This document shows positions 23,445-35,852 of a stretch of 64,000 bases of DNA, piece by piece; the first letter of the stretch is position 1; each line of letters begins with the position of its first letter. This stretch comes from Cytidiella melzeri (lineage: Eukaryota > Basidiomycota > Agaricomycetes > Polyporales > Irpicaceae), in the NCBI GenBank assembly GCA_022592445.1, contig JABYQR010000098.1, positions 62,001 to 126,000 on the forward strand. Reading direction: 5' to 3'. The notes below the pieces were generated by a model. It searched no databases. It was not told where the DNA came from and was given only the letters and a program-made list of their open reading frames with translations. The position numbers and the translations under genes are program-made.

Positions 23445-24167
23445 ATGACTGAATACGACTACTCTCCCGAGGGCTACGAGAGACACCTCGCCACGCAGAA
23501 CCGTGTCTCTAACTGGGTGCAGGAGCAGAACACACGCATGCAAATGTACACGAACCCATACACCACCCGTGGTATCTCGACACCGCCCTCGGCGACCTCC
23601 CGTCGTTCGTCGTCACGATCAGACGAACGATCACCTCATCGTTCGTTGTCCCATGCATCCCGTCCTGAACCAAGGCGGTCACTCACTACCCCAGCAGAGG
23701 CTGTTTCTAGATCGCTAAACCTCCCGTACGGCCAGCCTGCGGTGCAAGCAACGTATTATCCCCAGAATCCCTCCTACGTCTCACCTCCTTCAGCATACCA
23801 AGTGCCGAAGAACTATCGAACATACCAGTACGACGGTAACACGCGAGAAATCGTTCTTCCACCACCGCGGGCAGGTGAAACCTACGTTATCATACCACCC
23901 TCAGGCAGGCGGATTGAGGTTGTAGTGAGTATTTTCTCATCATCCACAGACAACATGTTGATCCCGTCGTCGCAGGATGAGTACAGAGGCTCTCGCTCGT
24001 CATCGAGGGGCAGCTCACGCAGTCCGATAAGTCCCAAGAAAGATCAGCCATTGCTGAAGCGGCTCTTTACGGGCTTTGGCCAGCCATCACAACCTTCTGC
24101 CAAACTGTCTCGCAGCAGCACATCTCACAGAAGCACACCACGCAGGGAACGTACGCGCTCCTACTGA
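23445..24167 (+). CDS. Hypothetical disordered protein, Ser/Arg/Pro-rich
   Basis: Unrecognised. The full open frame is 240 codons. A 51-bp in-frame segment at 23925-23975 begins GTGAGT and ends GTCGCAG and is probably an intron, giving 223 residues. The start MTEYDYSPEGYERH sits in a good context (CACCATGA) below a TATA box. The protein is Ser/Arg/Tyr/Pro-rich with a more conserved-looking middle: YQYDGNTREIVLPPPRAGET, then YVIIPPSGRRIEVV (residues about 130-165). It ends in an Arg/Ser-rich tail (RSSTSHRSTPRRERTRSY). Nothing indicates an enzyme, signal peptide or membrane segment. A short nuclear or RNA-associated protein is possible but unsupported. Confidence 0.65.
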   Translation: MTEYDYSPEGYERHLATQNRVSNWVQEQNTRMQMYTNPYTTRGISTPPSATSRRSSSRSDERSPHRSLSHASRPEPRRSLTTPAEAVSRSLNLPYGQPAVQATYYPQNPSYVSPPSAYQVPKNYRTYQYDGNTREIVLPPPRAGETYVIIPPSGRRIEVVVSIFSSSTDNMLIPSSQDEYRGSRSSSRGSSRSPISPKKDQPLLKRLFTGFGQPSQPSAKLSRSSTSHRSTPRRERTRSY

Positions 24168-25330
24168 CCACCCTATCGCCATGCTCCAGCCGTGAGCTGC
24201 TTCTGGATTTCTGTGCGCCAGTCGTATGACTGCCTCTACTCGCCTAGAACCTTGTACTGCTCTGCGCACCGCTACCTCGCAGCACGTCCTAGGCCCTCGC
24301 CCTAGTCTCACCTACCCTAGACCAACTCCCACCGACGCCTATAGAGTCGTAGACTATAGACTCAAATAACCTACATCAACGGCGCCAGTCTCTCCTACCG
24401 CCTACCTCATGGCGTACCTCCCGCGCTATATTGATTCACTTTGTGCAAGCCTCCAGCATCAAACCATACAACACGACCTCTCCTCATGTCTCGCTCACGT
24501 TATCCGGTCTATCCGGACGTCACGTTGCATGATCGTGCACGCACACATTCCACGCAATTTTGCACTACGCTGCATTTACGTTCTATGACCACACACACAC
24601 ACACGCTTCTTACTCGGTTCTTGCGCTCCCTTGTTCCGTGTTCTTGTCGAAAAATTGTCATCGCTTGCCTGGTTCTGTTCCGTTCATGTCCCTTCTCTCT
24701 TTCAATCTTTTCAGGGTACATATTCTTGTCTCGTGTCATCTTTTCCTTACTCGCCTCTCGATCTCATTCTCAAGCAACCGGACACTGCATATCGCGCATC
24801 GTACATAGAGTAGAGTGAGTGTATGTTTAATATTTTGTATGTTGGTCAATCCTCATCGTTCTTACTATGGAATCAATATTGTACATGTCAGCCGTTCACT
24901 CAAATCATGGAATATATTTTCTTCGTCGAACCGGACCTTGGAGCTCGACTCGGACTCGGAGTGAGTAGGTTAAGCTTTGTCTTCGAGAGGAGTGGGGAGG
25001 TCATGGCTGGACGGCGTGACCTGCCTCGAGGTGTGTATGTTGTCCTGTCACCGTTCAACTGACCGTTCGTATCAGTCCACGAGAGGAGTTCTGTTACGAG
25101 AGGTGAATCCGGCATGCATATGCATGTATAGTAATACTTACTCCGCATCCCCCCAGGCTAGATGCGCATATGGAAGTTTGTTAAGCTTCGTCCCAGGTAC
25201 CTCGACGTCGTCAATTGCAATCTGCCTACTTCCATTTCGTGCTGCAGGAACGGTGAGGTAAGAGATGTAACGGCGTGACCTGCCTCGAGGCGAGTCGTCC
25301 TGTGACCTGCCCACTGCCCGTTCAGATTGA
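24168..25330. other. Intergenic region with imperfect direct repeats
   Basis: No gene is supported; several short open frames are in C/T-rich or CA-repeat sequence. A block at about 25010-25110 (gcgtgacctgcctcgaggtg through ccacgagaggagttct) recurs imperfectly at about 25273-25372, separated by the TA repeat. Confidence 0.35.
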
Positions 25331-25350
25331 TATATATATATATATATATA
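25331..25350. repeat. (TA)10 microsatellite
   Basis: Ten uninterrupted TA units lie inside the second copy of the roughly 100-bp direct repeat, just before the duplicated secreted-protein segment. Confidence 0.8.
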
Positions 25351-25354
25351 CTGA

Positions 25355-27020
25355 CAAGTCCACGAAAGGAACTCTCGATGTAAAGCTGGGCTCGACTTTA
25401 CGTGAACTCGTTGTTGCCTCTACCTCCCAGGATTCACAAAGTTTGCAATTGGCGTTTCGGAGCAAAGAAAAAAATACACATCGCATTGGTTCCGCAGATG
25501 TGCCCGTCGGCGTCCTCACCAAATAGTAGCGGGACCTCGTCAGGGCACACATGCAAGATGAACGGCACGTAACAGTAGATGTATGTGGTGGTGGTGGGGG
25601 GACATGGATACATACACGGGAATACCTTGCAATGCTAGATCCTCCGGGCTATCTAATACTACTATCGGCGCTTCCATCCTACACGAAGGCGAGAAAGTCT
25701 ACTAACAGCGCTACCAGCCAGGTTACTAAAGTAGGAACCATAGCCCTTGGCTGGTGGTGGACTTTTCTTGAAAGCAGACGAAGCCTTACTTGAAAGGTCG
25801 CTCAACCCGGAACCTATGGCATCAAATTGCTTGATAGGATCTGTGCGTCTCGAGAAAGCAGTCGCAGCCTGACTTTGAAGATTCCTCCGCGCCCTGGCTT
25901 TTACACGCTCTTCTGAGGCCCGGGATAGATGCGGTGAGGTACTATCGTAGTCTACGACGCGTGGATGCAGAACATTGGCTTCTGCGTCGCGGCGCATATA
26001 GGCCTCTCGGTGCGCTTGATGTTGCAGGTCTGCAGCATCCGATCGGTCGTACAGACTACATGGAAAAAAAAAGAAGAGGATTGTCAGTGACAGTTTTTCA
26101 TTCAGCATACCTTACAAAAGTGTAAGCACTCACTGCGACCTCGTGTAGCCAGAGTGAGTTGAATAGCCGTACGGCATGGCGGACACGGTCAACGTGTGTA
26201 GTGAGGCGGTCACGAGGATGGTGGCGCACAAAACGAGAAAGTTGGAGAATCGCATGGTGAGCAGGAGTATAGGATGTTTAAGATGATAAAGAAGGTTGAA
26301 AGGAAAGTGAGCTGTAGCTGAGAGCAATGTCAGTACGGTGACACAAGGCTAAGCGCAATCAATGGGTAGGAGAGTGGCAATGTACTCACCGACCGGCGCT
26401 GAAACAATGGATTACCTGGAGCAGGGAGTAGCTGATTCAGAGGCGTACTGAGGTTCGAGGATGGTAGCAAGGGAATTCTTATATGTTGAGGCTCGTGCGC
26501 TGTGCTGTTGTGATAAGCAGTCGCCAGGCATGTTTCAAGAATCAGGGAGGTTAGAAATGTGTGGAGTCATTGCTCCCAGTGTAACGGCAATGCGGCGGGA
26601 ACAGTCTCCAGCTCCCAAGACATGATTTGTCTTATATTCTGTCAGAGTATGTTTGTGTTTTTCCCGTGCAGTTGCTTACCACTTTTGTGCGAGGGTGTCA
26701 CAGCATTACACTGCTTTCAGCTCCCGAATATTTGTCTAGTTCCCGTTCCGCGTTTAACGCAAGCTGAGTAAGTCCCTGAGCTTGCTTGGCACTCCCTGCA
26801 TCAGATGTGTACGAGGTAGATGATGGTGCGCAGTGGCCACAGCATTACATTGCTGTTTCGAACGTGAAGGTTCAAGTTTCATGTTCGACTAGACCGTAGA
26901 GCACCCGACCAACATGATGTTCACGAGATGATAGTAGGGGCAGAAATGGTGCTAGGTAAAGATGTCGCATCAATGAACCTGTGCGTGCCCCCTTCTCAAA
27001 CTAGGCTCTCAGCGCTGGAC
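25355..27020. repeat. Segmental duplication, copy 1 (intact secreted-protein locus)
   Basis: This segment is recognisably repeated at 34795-35413 plus 40911-41970. Shared landmarks in order include gtaaagctgggctcgac / gttaagctgggctcaac, aaatagtagcgggacctcgt, the signal-peptide exon, cgcatggtgagcaggagtat, gctgagagcaatgtcagtac, gatggtagcaagggaattc and cccttctcaaac/ccaggctctcag. The copies have diverged by many substitutions and indels, so the duplication is not recent. Confidence 0.75.
25662..26255 (-). CDS. Small secreted protein (copy A)
   Basis: Two exons (26255-26134 and 26055-25662) joined in phase (CA|T) across a 78-bp GT-AG intron give 171 residues. The N-terminus MRFSNFLVLCATILVTASLH has a charged start, a hydrophobic core and probable cleavage near TVSAMP, a classic secretion signal. 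The mature part is hydrophilic (DLQHQAHREAYMRRDAEAN) with a basic C-terminus ending VGWKRR. No cysteine framework or known fold is evident. It lies in a duplicated segment; the other copy at 35067-40977 is split by a Copia element. The product could be a secreted effector-like or cell-wall protein, but function is unknown. Confidence 0.7.
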
Positions 27021-27892
27021 ACATTGTATGAGCACAAAACCACTGACTTTAATCGAGTAGAAAGGAGCCGAGCTTGAAGCTTTGTAGGCGTACCTACGAT
27101 TATACACCCCGTCCCCACCCGCCAGGACATGCGTGGGCATCAGCACCCCTGCCAAGGTACGTTTCAGAAAGTCTTTTGGGTTCTTGATACTTTGATCTCG
27201 CTCACCGTACTGCTACACCTTCAGACAGCCGAGTCGGAACTCTAAAACAAGTGGAGTCGATTCGTGAGCTACTAGTAAACGAAAGGTAATACTATTGCGT
27301 TAGCGGTAGCGAGTAGGAATGTTTTGTATATATAAGGGAATTACCTGCGAACGAAACATTTCAAGAGGAAGCGGCGAGGACGGCGAACAATGATAGTGAG
27401 ACAGGAGTGATGAAAGCGAAAAGGCGAGGCGAATGACGTATGGCAACACGCGCCTTTCAATCAAGTCAGCGCGCTGAGGCTGAAACCGGGAGCGGACGAC
27501 GAGATCAGGATCACCAAGGATAATGATATCGCCGGAAAGGTCATCAATGATGGCCCTTGTGTGCTACACCGCCAACTTGACCTGAGGTGTTCGACAGATG
27601 AGGGGAACAGATGTCAATGCTCTCAATAATCTCATGACAATGTTCGCTCACCCAGATGTCTGCCGGAGGTACCGAAACAGCGCGTGGGCAGATGTTTTTC
27701 GGGTCGATGCCATGTGTTACGACATACCTCCGCGCGAGGGTTTCTCACCTGTTGAGCACTCGTTTCGACATCTGTTTGATGTGATTTTCGGTTCAGATGT
27801 GCAATAGCTGAAGGGGTTAGAGGTTAGACAGAGTAAATAGTGGTTGATTAATGGAGCATTTGCGATACTATGTACACGAGTGCAGCGTGGTA
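27021..27892. other. Region between duplicated segment and the two-gene unit
   Basis: A 69-codon plus-strand frame at 27598-27807 (MRGTDVNALNNLMTMFAHP onward) has a protein-like composition but no partner exons, so it may be a gene relic. A TATA-like tatatataag occurs near 27330. I could not find terminal inverted repeats here matching the far side of the two-gene unit. Confidence 0.3.
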
Positions 27893-30800
27893 TCACCCCG
27901 AATTGCCTGGCTGCGACATCTGCAGCTCTTGCACCTGTTTCTTGCGTGCGCGTGTATCCCGTGCCTTTGCAGCAGCAGCGTCGCGGCGTTTGTTGTTAAC
28001 GGAGGAGACCTTATCGGCGAACTCTTGATGCTTTGCAGCACGATCGTTGTAAAATGGCTTCGGCTTTGAGAAGTGACGGGGAAGAGTGTTCCGAATAAGG
28101 GCCGCGTTGTGCAGAGCGTGCATGTTGACGAAGTAGCGTTGCATTACACCGTGCTTGACAACTTTCTGGGTGAGGCTCGTTATTCTTCTTTCTTGACGCA
28201 CGCTCTGATCTCCGATTGTGCACTCTGCGGTTAAGCAGTCGTGCTGTGCATTGAAGATGAAAGCAATTTTCTGTAGTACATGTCAGTGTTGCCATATGAT
28301 TTCTCTCGGAATAGTATTGCGAACATACCTGAACCGGAACAACGTCAACAAGAATCGACGCACACTCACGATAAAGGACAGGCATATTCAGCCGAGTGTC
28401 GGGTTGGGCAGAAACAGCGAATCGTTCAACCTCCACCAGCCCGTTCACACCACGAGGATCAGAGGTAGGGATAAGAATTCTGCGGATGCGACCAGCATAA
28501 GTCAAGCATCCCCGGGCCTATAGTGGTTGGGCAACCAGTGTTCAACGGTAGCCGCATGACAAACAACGTTTTGCTCACCGGAAACCCAGCCGTGTCCCCA
28601 TTGACAGCTCCGTCTGGCCTCTCATAGAACACCCAAGACCCCTCCTTGCACACATCGGCGGACCTTGAAGCCAAGGAGTGTGCATATTCCCAGAGAGTAT
28701 CTGCGGGTCAATATGATGGATTGGACGACACGCAGGCATCAACGGTGATTTGAGTTCCTTCTTCGACACAGCTGACTGCCCACGCAATGATTACACGCTT
28801 CTTTTGTGTCGCCCTTCGCACAGTTCCTACTTGAGCGTAAGGGAAATCCTCACTTCAGGCAAAAGCAATAACATACCAGGGGAAAGAACTTTTGGATCTG
28901 CCCATCCGAGGCGACGCTGTATTTCGCTATGTATGTGGAACATTTCTCTCACACCTTTGCCAGCACAAACATAGCTACTATGTCCAGCTCTCCACCAACC
29001 TCCGCTGACTTGATGTTTGAAACGTTCTAAATCAGCTATTGCTGCCGCAATATCATGACTTGGAGCATGGTGGTTCGATAGGACACTACACATCCGGAAA
29101 ATGGAGTTCCAGCACTCGAAGATCTCTGTTGAGAATAGGATGGCTGGTCCGCCATTGCGGATGTCGGTGATAATGTGCTGGAGTAAGTGAATCTTCGGCT
29201 TATTGAGGATTCGGTTGGGATCAATGGCCCCCCAGACGTCGAGCAGGTTTCCAATCAGCACCTCAAGATCCTCCTAGAAAAATTTGGCCACAGAAATGCA
29301 ATATCAGTAACGTCTCATCACAGGCATTGAACTCTGTATGCGGCCAACTGACCAAGTATGTCGACATGTCATCTATAGCATGATAGAACAGGAGTGCCCC
29401 TAACTCGCCCGTTGCCTTCCAGATCTTGAGCAGCAGACTGCCGTGCTCACTCTCCAGAAGATCAGGATGTAGATGAAACACACCAACTTGCTGCAATGCT
29501 TTGAAGTGTTTCCCGATTAGATTGTTGCGATATTTGACCAAGTAATCTCCCTGCACAGGAAATATTGACAGTCTGTCCACTGACGAACTTTGCAGTCGGA
29601 TTGCCATGAGTTGCCGCTGCACGTCGTTCCAAACCAAATGGGACGCGTGCCATACGTATTTGTCAAGCCCTAATAAATATGTATGAAGAAGCTCGACAAT
29701 TGTATCTCGATGGACGTCGAGACCTAAAGGTGGTGTGTGATTGTTTGCAGACTGCAGTAAAGTTTCAGACCTGCTAATTGTAACTCACCTTCTAACACCA
29801 GCAGTTTATTGTAATGATCTCCGGGGCGAATTTGAGTACGCAAAGCTAGGCACCAGGGTCAGTTGAGTAAGGACCTATGTGATGTTGATAACATACGGGA
29901 GTCCCCTGCAAGCTTGCTGTAGCGATGTGCAGGTTGCTCAGTGAGCCACTTAACAAGCTCTCTTTCAATGTTATCACTGATCTCGTTCTTCACGGCCTGA
30001 CGTGCTTGGCCTTTGAGCTTCCGGTCCTTCAATCGTGAGTCTTGAGTTTCTGCATTGGAAATATGTTTATGATGAAGACTGCGTGCTTTCTGGATCAGCT
30101 GTTGAATCCAAAATTGCGCAATTGGATCTTTGATCCCGCTGGCAGTTTGCATCGCCTCAATGTTTTGCTCATTGCCACGAGTGGCAGCAACCAGCTGGCT
30201 GACAATTTCCCTTGCAGTCTCATCTGCTGTGCGTGCTACTCCTTCCTATGTATTGGTGAGGACAAGTCAGAGCTGATTTGCTGGGATGCTTGCTCTGCGC
30301 ACCTTGTACAAGCTATGATACCCAACATGAGTCTCCATTTCTTTTGCAGGTCCTCCGGCATGACACTTGCGACAGAATTTGTTTCCGTTCAATCCAATAT
30401 GGGAGCACAGTTCAGATTGCTGTGGATTATCAGCAGGCTCAACCCGTACTATTAGGCGGAACAAGATCTCTTGTTTCAAAAGGCAATCGTACGCGTCATG
30501 CCAATGATCAGGCCCTATATCTTCCACAAAGCCATCAAGTTGCTCGAGAGCAGTCGCAGTGGGAGAAGTTGAGCTAAACCGGACAAAATATTCCTGCTGA
30601 AGCTTATGGTGGGGTAGGTTCAGATTAGCTGAGTAGACATTGGTGTGTGCGTTATACTGCTTTGAGCGATTTCCTGACACGTCGTCTGCCCACGACATCA
30701 GACCAAGTGTGAATGTTGGTCACCCTTGGGCCTTGAGCCGCACTGGATGGGGCATTTCTTGTGTCCACTTCGGTGCCATATCTATCTCAATGTGAGTGAA

Positions 30801-32413
30801 TCATATACATTTTGAGTGCATTTTGATTGTGATACACACCGTCAAATCGGATCTCCAACCCCTGATTCTTCAAATCCAAGATATTGCTCATGAGATCGGT
30901 GGCCAGTATACGTGTGACTTTGTCGATGTGCAAGTGAGCTACACCCGTCTGCTCAAAGATAAGGTTAACTGATTAATGTCAATCATAACACAACTGACCG
31001 TTATTTCATAGTCGACATGGTAAACATCTGCGCACTCGGTCTCCGCACCTGTTGTTTTGTCGATGATGCATAGCCACTTCATGGGTATGACAAACCTGCC
31101 ATCTTGCAGACAAGCTAACTCCTTAATATAGAAGTGTTGTCCAGGTGCTCTCTTGAAATCGGCCCACATGAGCTGCAGAAGATCAACATCTGTGTTCATT
31201 AGCCGTTCAGCTTGATAGAACTCTGAGATGGTTGATGAAACTTCCACATATGGTCGGATATGTGGTCGCACGAGAGGATTTGCCCAGTCCTTGTAAGTTG
31301 ACAGCCATCAGGTGAGTACAGCTGCTGTTGTTCCCAATGATGACATGCTTACAAGGTGGAACATCTGAGCAGCACTATTACTATAAAACTCGTTTCCCAT
31401 TGTTGATACATGCCGAGTTGTCTGGATCCCCATATCTATGGTGAGCTTGGTTTGAAGTTTTCGTAACGCGGAAAACAATGGCACGTCAGGTGTCCCGCAT
31501 TCTATCATAACCCACATGATTGTCTTTAGGTGATCATCCGACAGCCTCAGATGAGGCAGACTGTCCAAGAAGTCGAGCATAAACATCTACAGGGAGAGTT
31601 GAGATAGCTTTCTTGTATTCTCAGACTTGGAAGTGCAACTCACTATCTTTGTTTGATATGGTGCCCATCTGTGATTGTCATGTCCTGCCTCGTTGTGCTC
31701 TGCAAGAATTTCCTCATCTTCCTCATCGTCTAAATCTGAATGTTGAGGATAAGAAGTCAATCACAGCATTAGTGTACTTTCAAATGCTTACCCATGGTTT
31801 CTAGTGCCCAACCACATTTGATAATGTTGCATCCTCGTTGTCAAACATACTTCCAGTGTCGGTGTTTGAACCCCAAAAATCCCCAAGACTTTCATGTGAG
31901 TAACAGTTGAGATCCTCGATACGCTGGTTCAAGGCCTGATTCAAGATTTGCTCCTCATCTTCACCAGCCGTAAAGTGAATAGGTTGACCACAGTCATCTT
32001 GGAATAAACCATCTTCGTTGGTATCCATCCTCTGAAGGACACTCGATGGACTCTCAGAGCGAACACGGGCCACAGGAGCATAAGGCCGATGTGGATGGAT
32101 GTCTGGAAGGGAAAGTGATGCAGTTGCGCCAACTGTGATGGGGATGATGGGGGTCTCATTGGCATTTTGCTGGGATTTCCATGCCATCGCGGTAATGTGC
32201 TTCTCTGTTCGAATGTGGTCACTCATATGTGTTCGCGTGATGTTATGTAGCTTTCCAGACCGCTCTGAACAAGGTACACAGCGCAGGTGGTTTGGCTGGC
32301 CAGGTACATCCACAAAGTCGCCTTCAAGAATTTTGTCTCGGGTCACTAATCATCACTTTTCCTTTACAGGTGAGCTTACCGTTCAACTCGTTGTGCTTGC
32401 GCTTTGGCGGCAT
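27893..32413 (-). pseudogene. Large multi-exon repeat-associated protein of a multicopy basidiomycete family, probably disabled
   Basis: Exon 1 (32413-32380, MPPKRKHNELN) splices in phase to 32345. The following text has a CxxC...HxxxxxH finger-like motif (CVPCSERSG to HIRTEKH). Further exons on the minus strand continue WAPYQTK, DWANPLVRPHIRPYVEV, IRFDDMAPKWTQEMPHPVRL, WADDVSGNRSKQYN, FCRKCHAGGPAKEM, IHLLQHIITDIRNGGPAILF, ECWNSIFRMCSVLSNHHAPS and FERFKHQ-type text, and end at 27893 after QQRYFVNMHALHNAALIRN-type text. From memory this family is repeated in many copies in mushroom genomes and behaves like mobile DNA; I cannot assign a transposase class or a catalytic triad. Damage: an in-frame TGA at 30722-30720 in continuous coding text, and an unresolved frame conflict near 31801-31815. 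It is divergent to the 362-aa gene at 32684. Confidence 0.6.
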
Positions 32414-32683
32414 CCTTGGCTCTGAAGGATACAAGACTTGAGAGGCACATATCACAGCCACCAATGCAGAAAGATCGATGTTTGCTCTTACGCAGGTTTT
32501 TTTTGTTTCAGTGACGCGTTATCAATTCCGCTATGACGACAGAATTTTTCTTCCGCAGGCGCCTTTTTTTCCCAACAAAATGCTGCAACTTGACCGTATG
32601 GAAACCATCTTGTTGCCTCTTACTCTCGTTTTCTTCGACTCCCTTTACTGGCCGCTTTTACAATCCTTTCACTAATTCTCAAC
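32414..32683. promoter_or_regulatory. Shared 270-bp divergent promoter region
   Basis: The region separates the divergent starts at 32413 (minus) and 32684 (plus). It is T-rich on the plus strand (ggttttttttgtttc, gccttttttttccc). The arrangement suggests coordinated expression of the pair; this is inference. Confidence 0.4.
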
Positions 32684-34137
32684 ATGGCTTCACTATCACG
32701 CATGACAATGGCTGAGCGACTCAACCGTCCAGCTCGCACCACCTCACCTGCATTGTCGCAACCGGCAGACGACGAGCTTGCCAGCTCCGGGAGTCTATCA
32801 CAAGAACCTGCGGCGGCACCTGTCTCTTCGCCACTTTCTTCTCAGGCAGCGGTTGCAGCAGTCATTGTGGGTTTCAAGCGTCCCAGAGACAATGACGCTG
32901 GTGAAACTTCAACACGGGTAGCTCGAAAGCTCAAGCTGGACAACAAGGAAAGCGAGCTTCTGGCATTTGCTTCAAAGGTATGTGTCTCCATTGAAGCTGT
33001 ACTATTTGTATCATATAAGCCAATGTTTGACTAACGGCTCGTGTGTAGATGCCTCTGAATGAGCAAATTCTCTTCAGCATCGGTCTCTCCCTGCGAACAA
33101 TGACAAAGGTAGACCAGATGCAGCCTGCTGACGCTACATTCAAGCTTCCAGAGGTACTCAAGGTATGTTCTCTGTAACTCAGCGCACTCGAATGTCCCAT
33201 ATAATAATATCCAATACAGGGTAAAATCGAACTTTATTCATACAACGCCTTGGTCTCTCCGCAAGCAACTGGGTATCTTGAGGATGGTGCTCGCATTGTA
33301 TTGGTACGTCGCCGTGACCTCAGACATCAACCGTGACTCACTAACGCTTCATAGAGCATCCTCGAACGCCATCCGAAATGGGGTCTTACGCCGGAAATCA
33401 AAGAGAATCCCACCCATTACCACGTCGTCTGTTCCCGCGTTTATGAACGCTTCAATGACAGGCGCAGGCATATTAAGCTAGCGGTGAGTATCTTGTCATT
33501 GCTTCGATCTCTGCAATGATTTGTTGACCAAGCTCGATATCACACAGATTGCAGAGTCGATGGGCACCGTGAACCAACAAAACCCTGACGGTGATCGTCT
33601 GAATGTCTCCGATATCTTTACTCTCGTTTCCAACGCTACCAAGCTCAAGGGGACTTCCAGCATGAATCTCAACAGTGTCAATATTACGGTACAGATGCTC
33701 GCCCGTTTTGCATTCCTTGTAAGTGCTCTTCATCTTCAAATAGTAGTTTCCTTGCAGTGTTTACTTTTCATCGTGTCTAGCGTCACATGCTGCTGGAGCT
33801 CCCCGCTAAGGCAAATTATTGGAAGACCGTTGACAAACAGCTACAGGACATCCGCAAACGCTTCAATGGTCAATCAAAACAAGCTATTTCTACGTGAGTC
33901 CGCGTTTCATTCTTTGTATCGACCCCGGACGTCTGCTCAAGTAACCTCCTCAGTTTCTTCAAGCAGATCCTCGATGACGACATTGAGGAATTCGGTACCA
34001 ACAAAGCCAATCATCTCGATGACCTTGGCAGTGCTGCCTTGACCAACACGCAGGCTGAGGTTGAAGACGCAATGCTCGGCATCATCAGCGTTTCGACCGA
34101 CAAAGAATGCGGCCAGTCCGACTCCAAAACTTCTTAA
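32684..34137 (+). CDS. Intact 362-residue partner of the large repeat-associated gene
   Basis: Seven exons (32684-32977, 33049-33162, 33220-33303, 33355-33483, 33548-33718, 33781-33893, 33954-34137) join in frame with six GT-AG introns to 362 residues. The N-terminal 80 residues are low-complexity (Ala/Pro/Ser) with a basic patch (VARKLKLDNKE). The body is mostly helical-looking: IGLSLRTMTKVDQMQP, HYHVVCSRVYERFNDRRRH, LARFAFLRHMLLELPAK, ANYWKTVDKQLQDIRKRF and FFKQILDDDIEEFG. I do not recognise a named domain. It resembles a second multicopy basidiomycete family found in repeats. Every junction closing in frame shows it is undamaged, unlike its neighbour. A DNA- or protein-binding accessory factor of a mobile unit is my best guess. 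Confidence 0.75.
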
Positions 34138-34794
34138 TCCCACACTCCATTCGTACTTTGTTCTGTCTCCATGTCCTATCATCTCATATAATGCGACCTG
34201 AGTTCCCGATGCAACTGCATGCATCCTTTGCACATTTGTTTCCGCGCTGTCAATAGTAATCCATATATCACGTCTGCTGAACCTGAAAATTTGATTGGCT
34301 ATTTTACATCCAATCTCACACAACGGCATTGACTGGCAACGTTTTTTCTGCGTGAACATCACATTCGGGCATTAGCAGAACAACAGATGGCCCCCGCTCA
34401 TGCTCATCAGCTGCTCAGCCGTGGTGTTTCGGATGTTGTGACACTCCTGGTAAACATAGCTGAGTGCAAAGCATCATCATCTATTTCAATCTCTTGCTAA
34501 ACATATGTCATTACAGCCATAGGCAGGTGAGCACCGACTCTGTCAAACATAGGGCAGTGGTATCAGCAAGAATTCATCTCCCCAATCGAGTGTCTGCCAT
34601 TCGTTCGACGCGTGAGGACGTCGGCATTCCGCCCCGCACAACTTAAATTAGGATCAGGCGGCGGACACCCACAGACAAGCTGGCGGTGTAGTCGCAAGAG
34701 ACAGCATTCTGCACCGCTTGTTACAAACAAACATGCGAACACAGCCAAGTCAGAATCTATCCGCACGTTCCGCCCCCCAGAGTTCTACAGTTCG
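34138..34794. other. Non-coding stretch between the two-gene unit and duplication copy 2
   Basis: No gene is supported. If the two-gene unit is a transposon, its right end lies here, but I did not find a terminal inverted repeat pairing with 27.0-27.9 kb. Confidence 0.35.
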
Positions 34795-35413
34795 CGAGAA
34801 GAGCTCTGAATGTTAAGCTGGGCTCAACTGACGTGAACTCGTTGTTGCCTGTACCTCCAGGGATCACAAGTTTGCATTGGTGACTCGGACCAAAGGACGA
34901 TACACATCGCATGCATCCGCAGATGTGCCCATCACTGACGTCGGCGTATACATCAAATAGTAGCGGGACCTCGTCAGGGCACAAATGCAAGATAATGGGC
35001 ACGTAACAATAGATGTATGTAGTAGTGGTAGGGCAAGGACATGGATGCATACACGGAACTACCTTGCTACATATTGCGCGATCTAGTTGGGTACCAACCA
35101 TTGGGTTCTAAAGCTAAAGGACTCTCAGTGAAGTGATCAGCGAACCCTGGTATCTCGAAGACTCCGTCACCCGAGTGAGTTGCGTCGGAGTACTCATGGG
35201 GTGTGGAAACAGCGGTGTTTATTCTAAGCTCTCCAAACTTCGACACGATGTCATTTACCTCTGGCACGGGCTCTGTGGCTCGATCATTCAGGCTACATGA
35301 ATAAAGGAGATAATTGTCAGCGACGCCATTCGTCCCACACAGCAGTGTGAGTACCCACTGCGACCTTTCGAAGCCAGCGTCATCAATTGAATAGCCGAGC
35401 GGCATGGGAGACA
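34795..35413. repeat. Segmental duplication, copy 2, part 1
   Basis: Matches 25.36-26.16 kb (gctgggctcaac, tgaactcgttgttgcctgtacc, tagtagcgggacctcgtcagggcac, agatgtatgtagtag). It stops exactly at the Copia insertion point and resumes after 40910. Confidence 0.75.
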
Positions 35414-35852
35414 TAATGGCTTTTCAGCTCCGGCTCACGGACTAGTAGTTACCGGACTCTCTTTTGTTTTCCGTATATGGTCGCTCTATTGTTCTTTCTT
35501 CACGCGGACACATCTGTATCACAGATTTTCCTTTTTGGGTCGCCTGAGGGCTCTGTCTTATATACCTTCGCCCCTGCTCCTGACACTCCATCGTGCTCTT
35601 TATCTTTTGCACCTGGAGTGAGTATTCTTCGTTGTCCCTCACATATGCAATATGCTCACAGCCTGTACCTGTAGTTAACTCGCTTCGCTCGTGTGTCTTA
35701 GGTACAGTCATTATGCTATCGTGCTCTTTCTCTTTCGCACCTGGATTAACTCGCTTCGCTTGTGTGTCTTAGGTCCTTACGACGGCAAGTGGGATTACGA
35801 CTGCGCATCCATCCCTGCCTCTAGACGTGTTGAATACATTCGACCGGCTTTA
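35414..35852 (+). repeat. Copia-1 5' LTR (439 bp)
   Basis: Begins TAATGGCTTTTCAGCTCCGG and ends CGACCGGCTTTA. Nearly identical to the 3' LTR apart from scattered substitutions, several of them CG/TG or CG/CA, and one indel. Contains repeated ctcgcttcgctcgtgtgtcttaggt-type motifs. Confidence 0.85.

Noticed and set aside
27021..34794. Terminal inverted repeats around the two-gene unit
   Set aside because: Compared the two flanks by eye (tacaccccgtcc-type and tacaccgccagc-type words) and found only short chance similarity.
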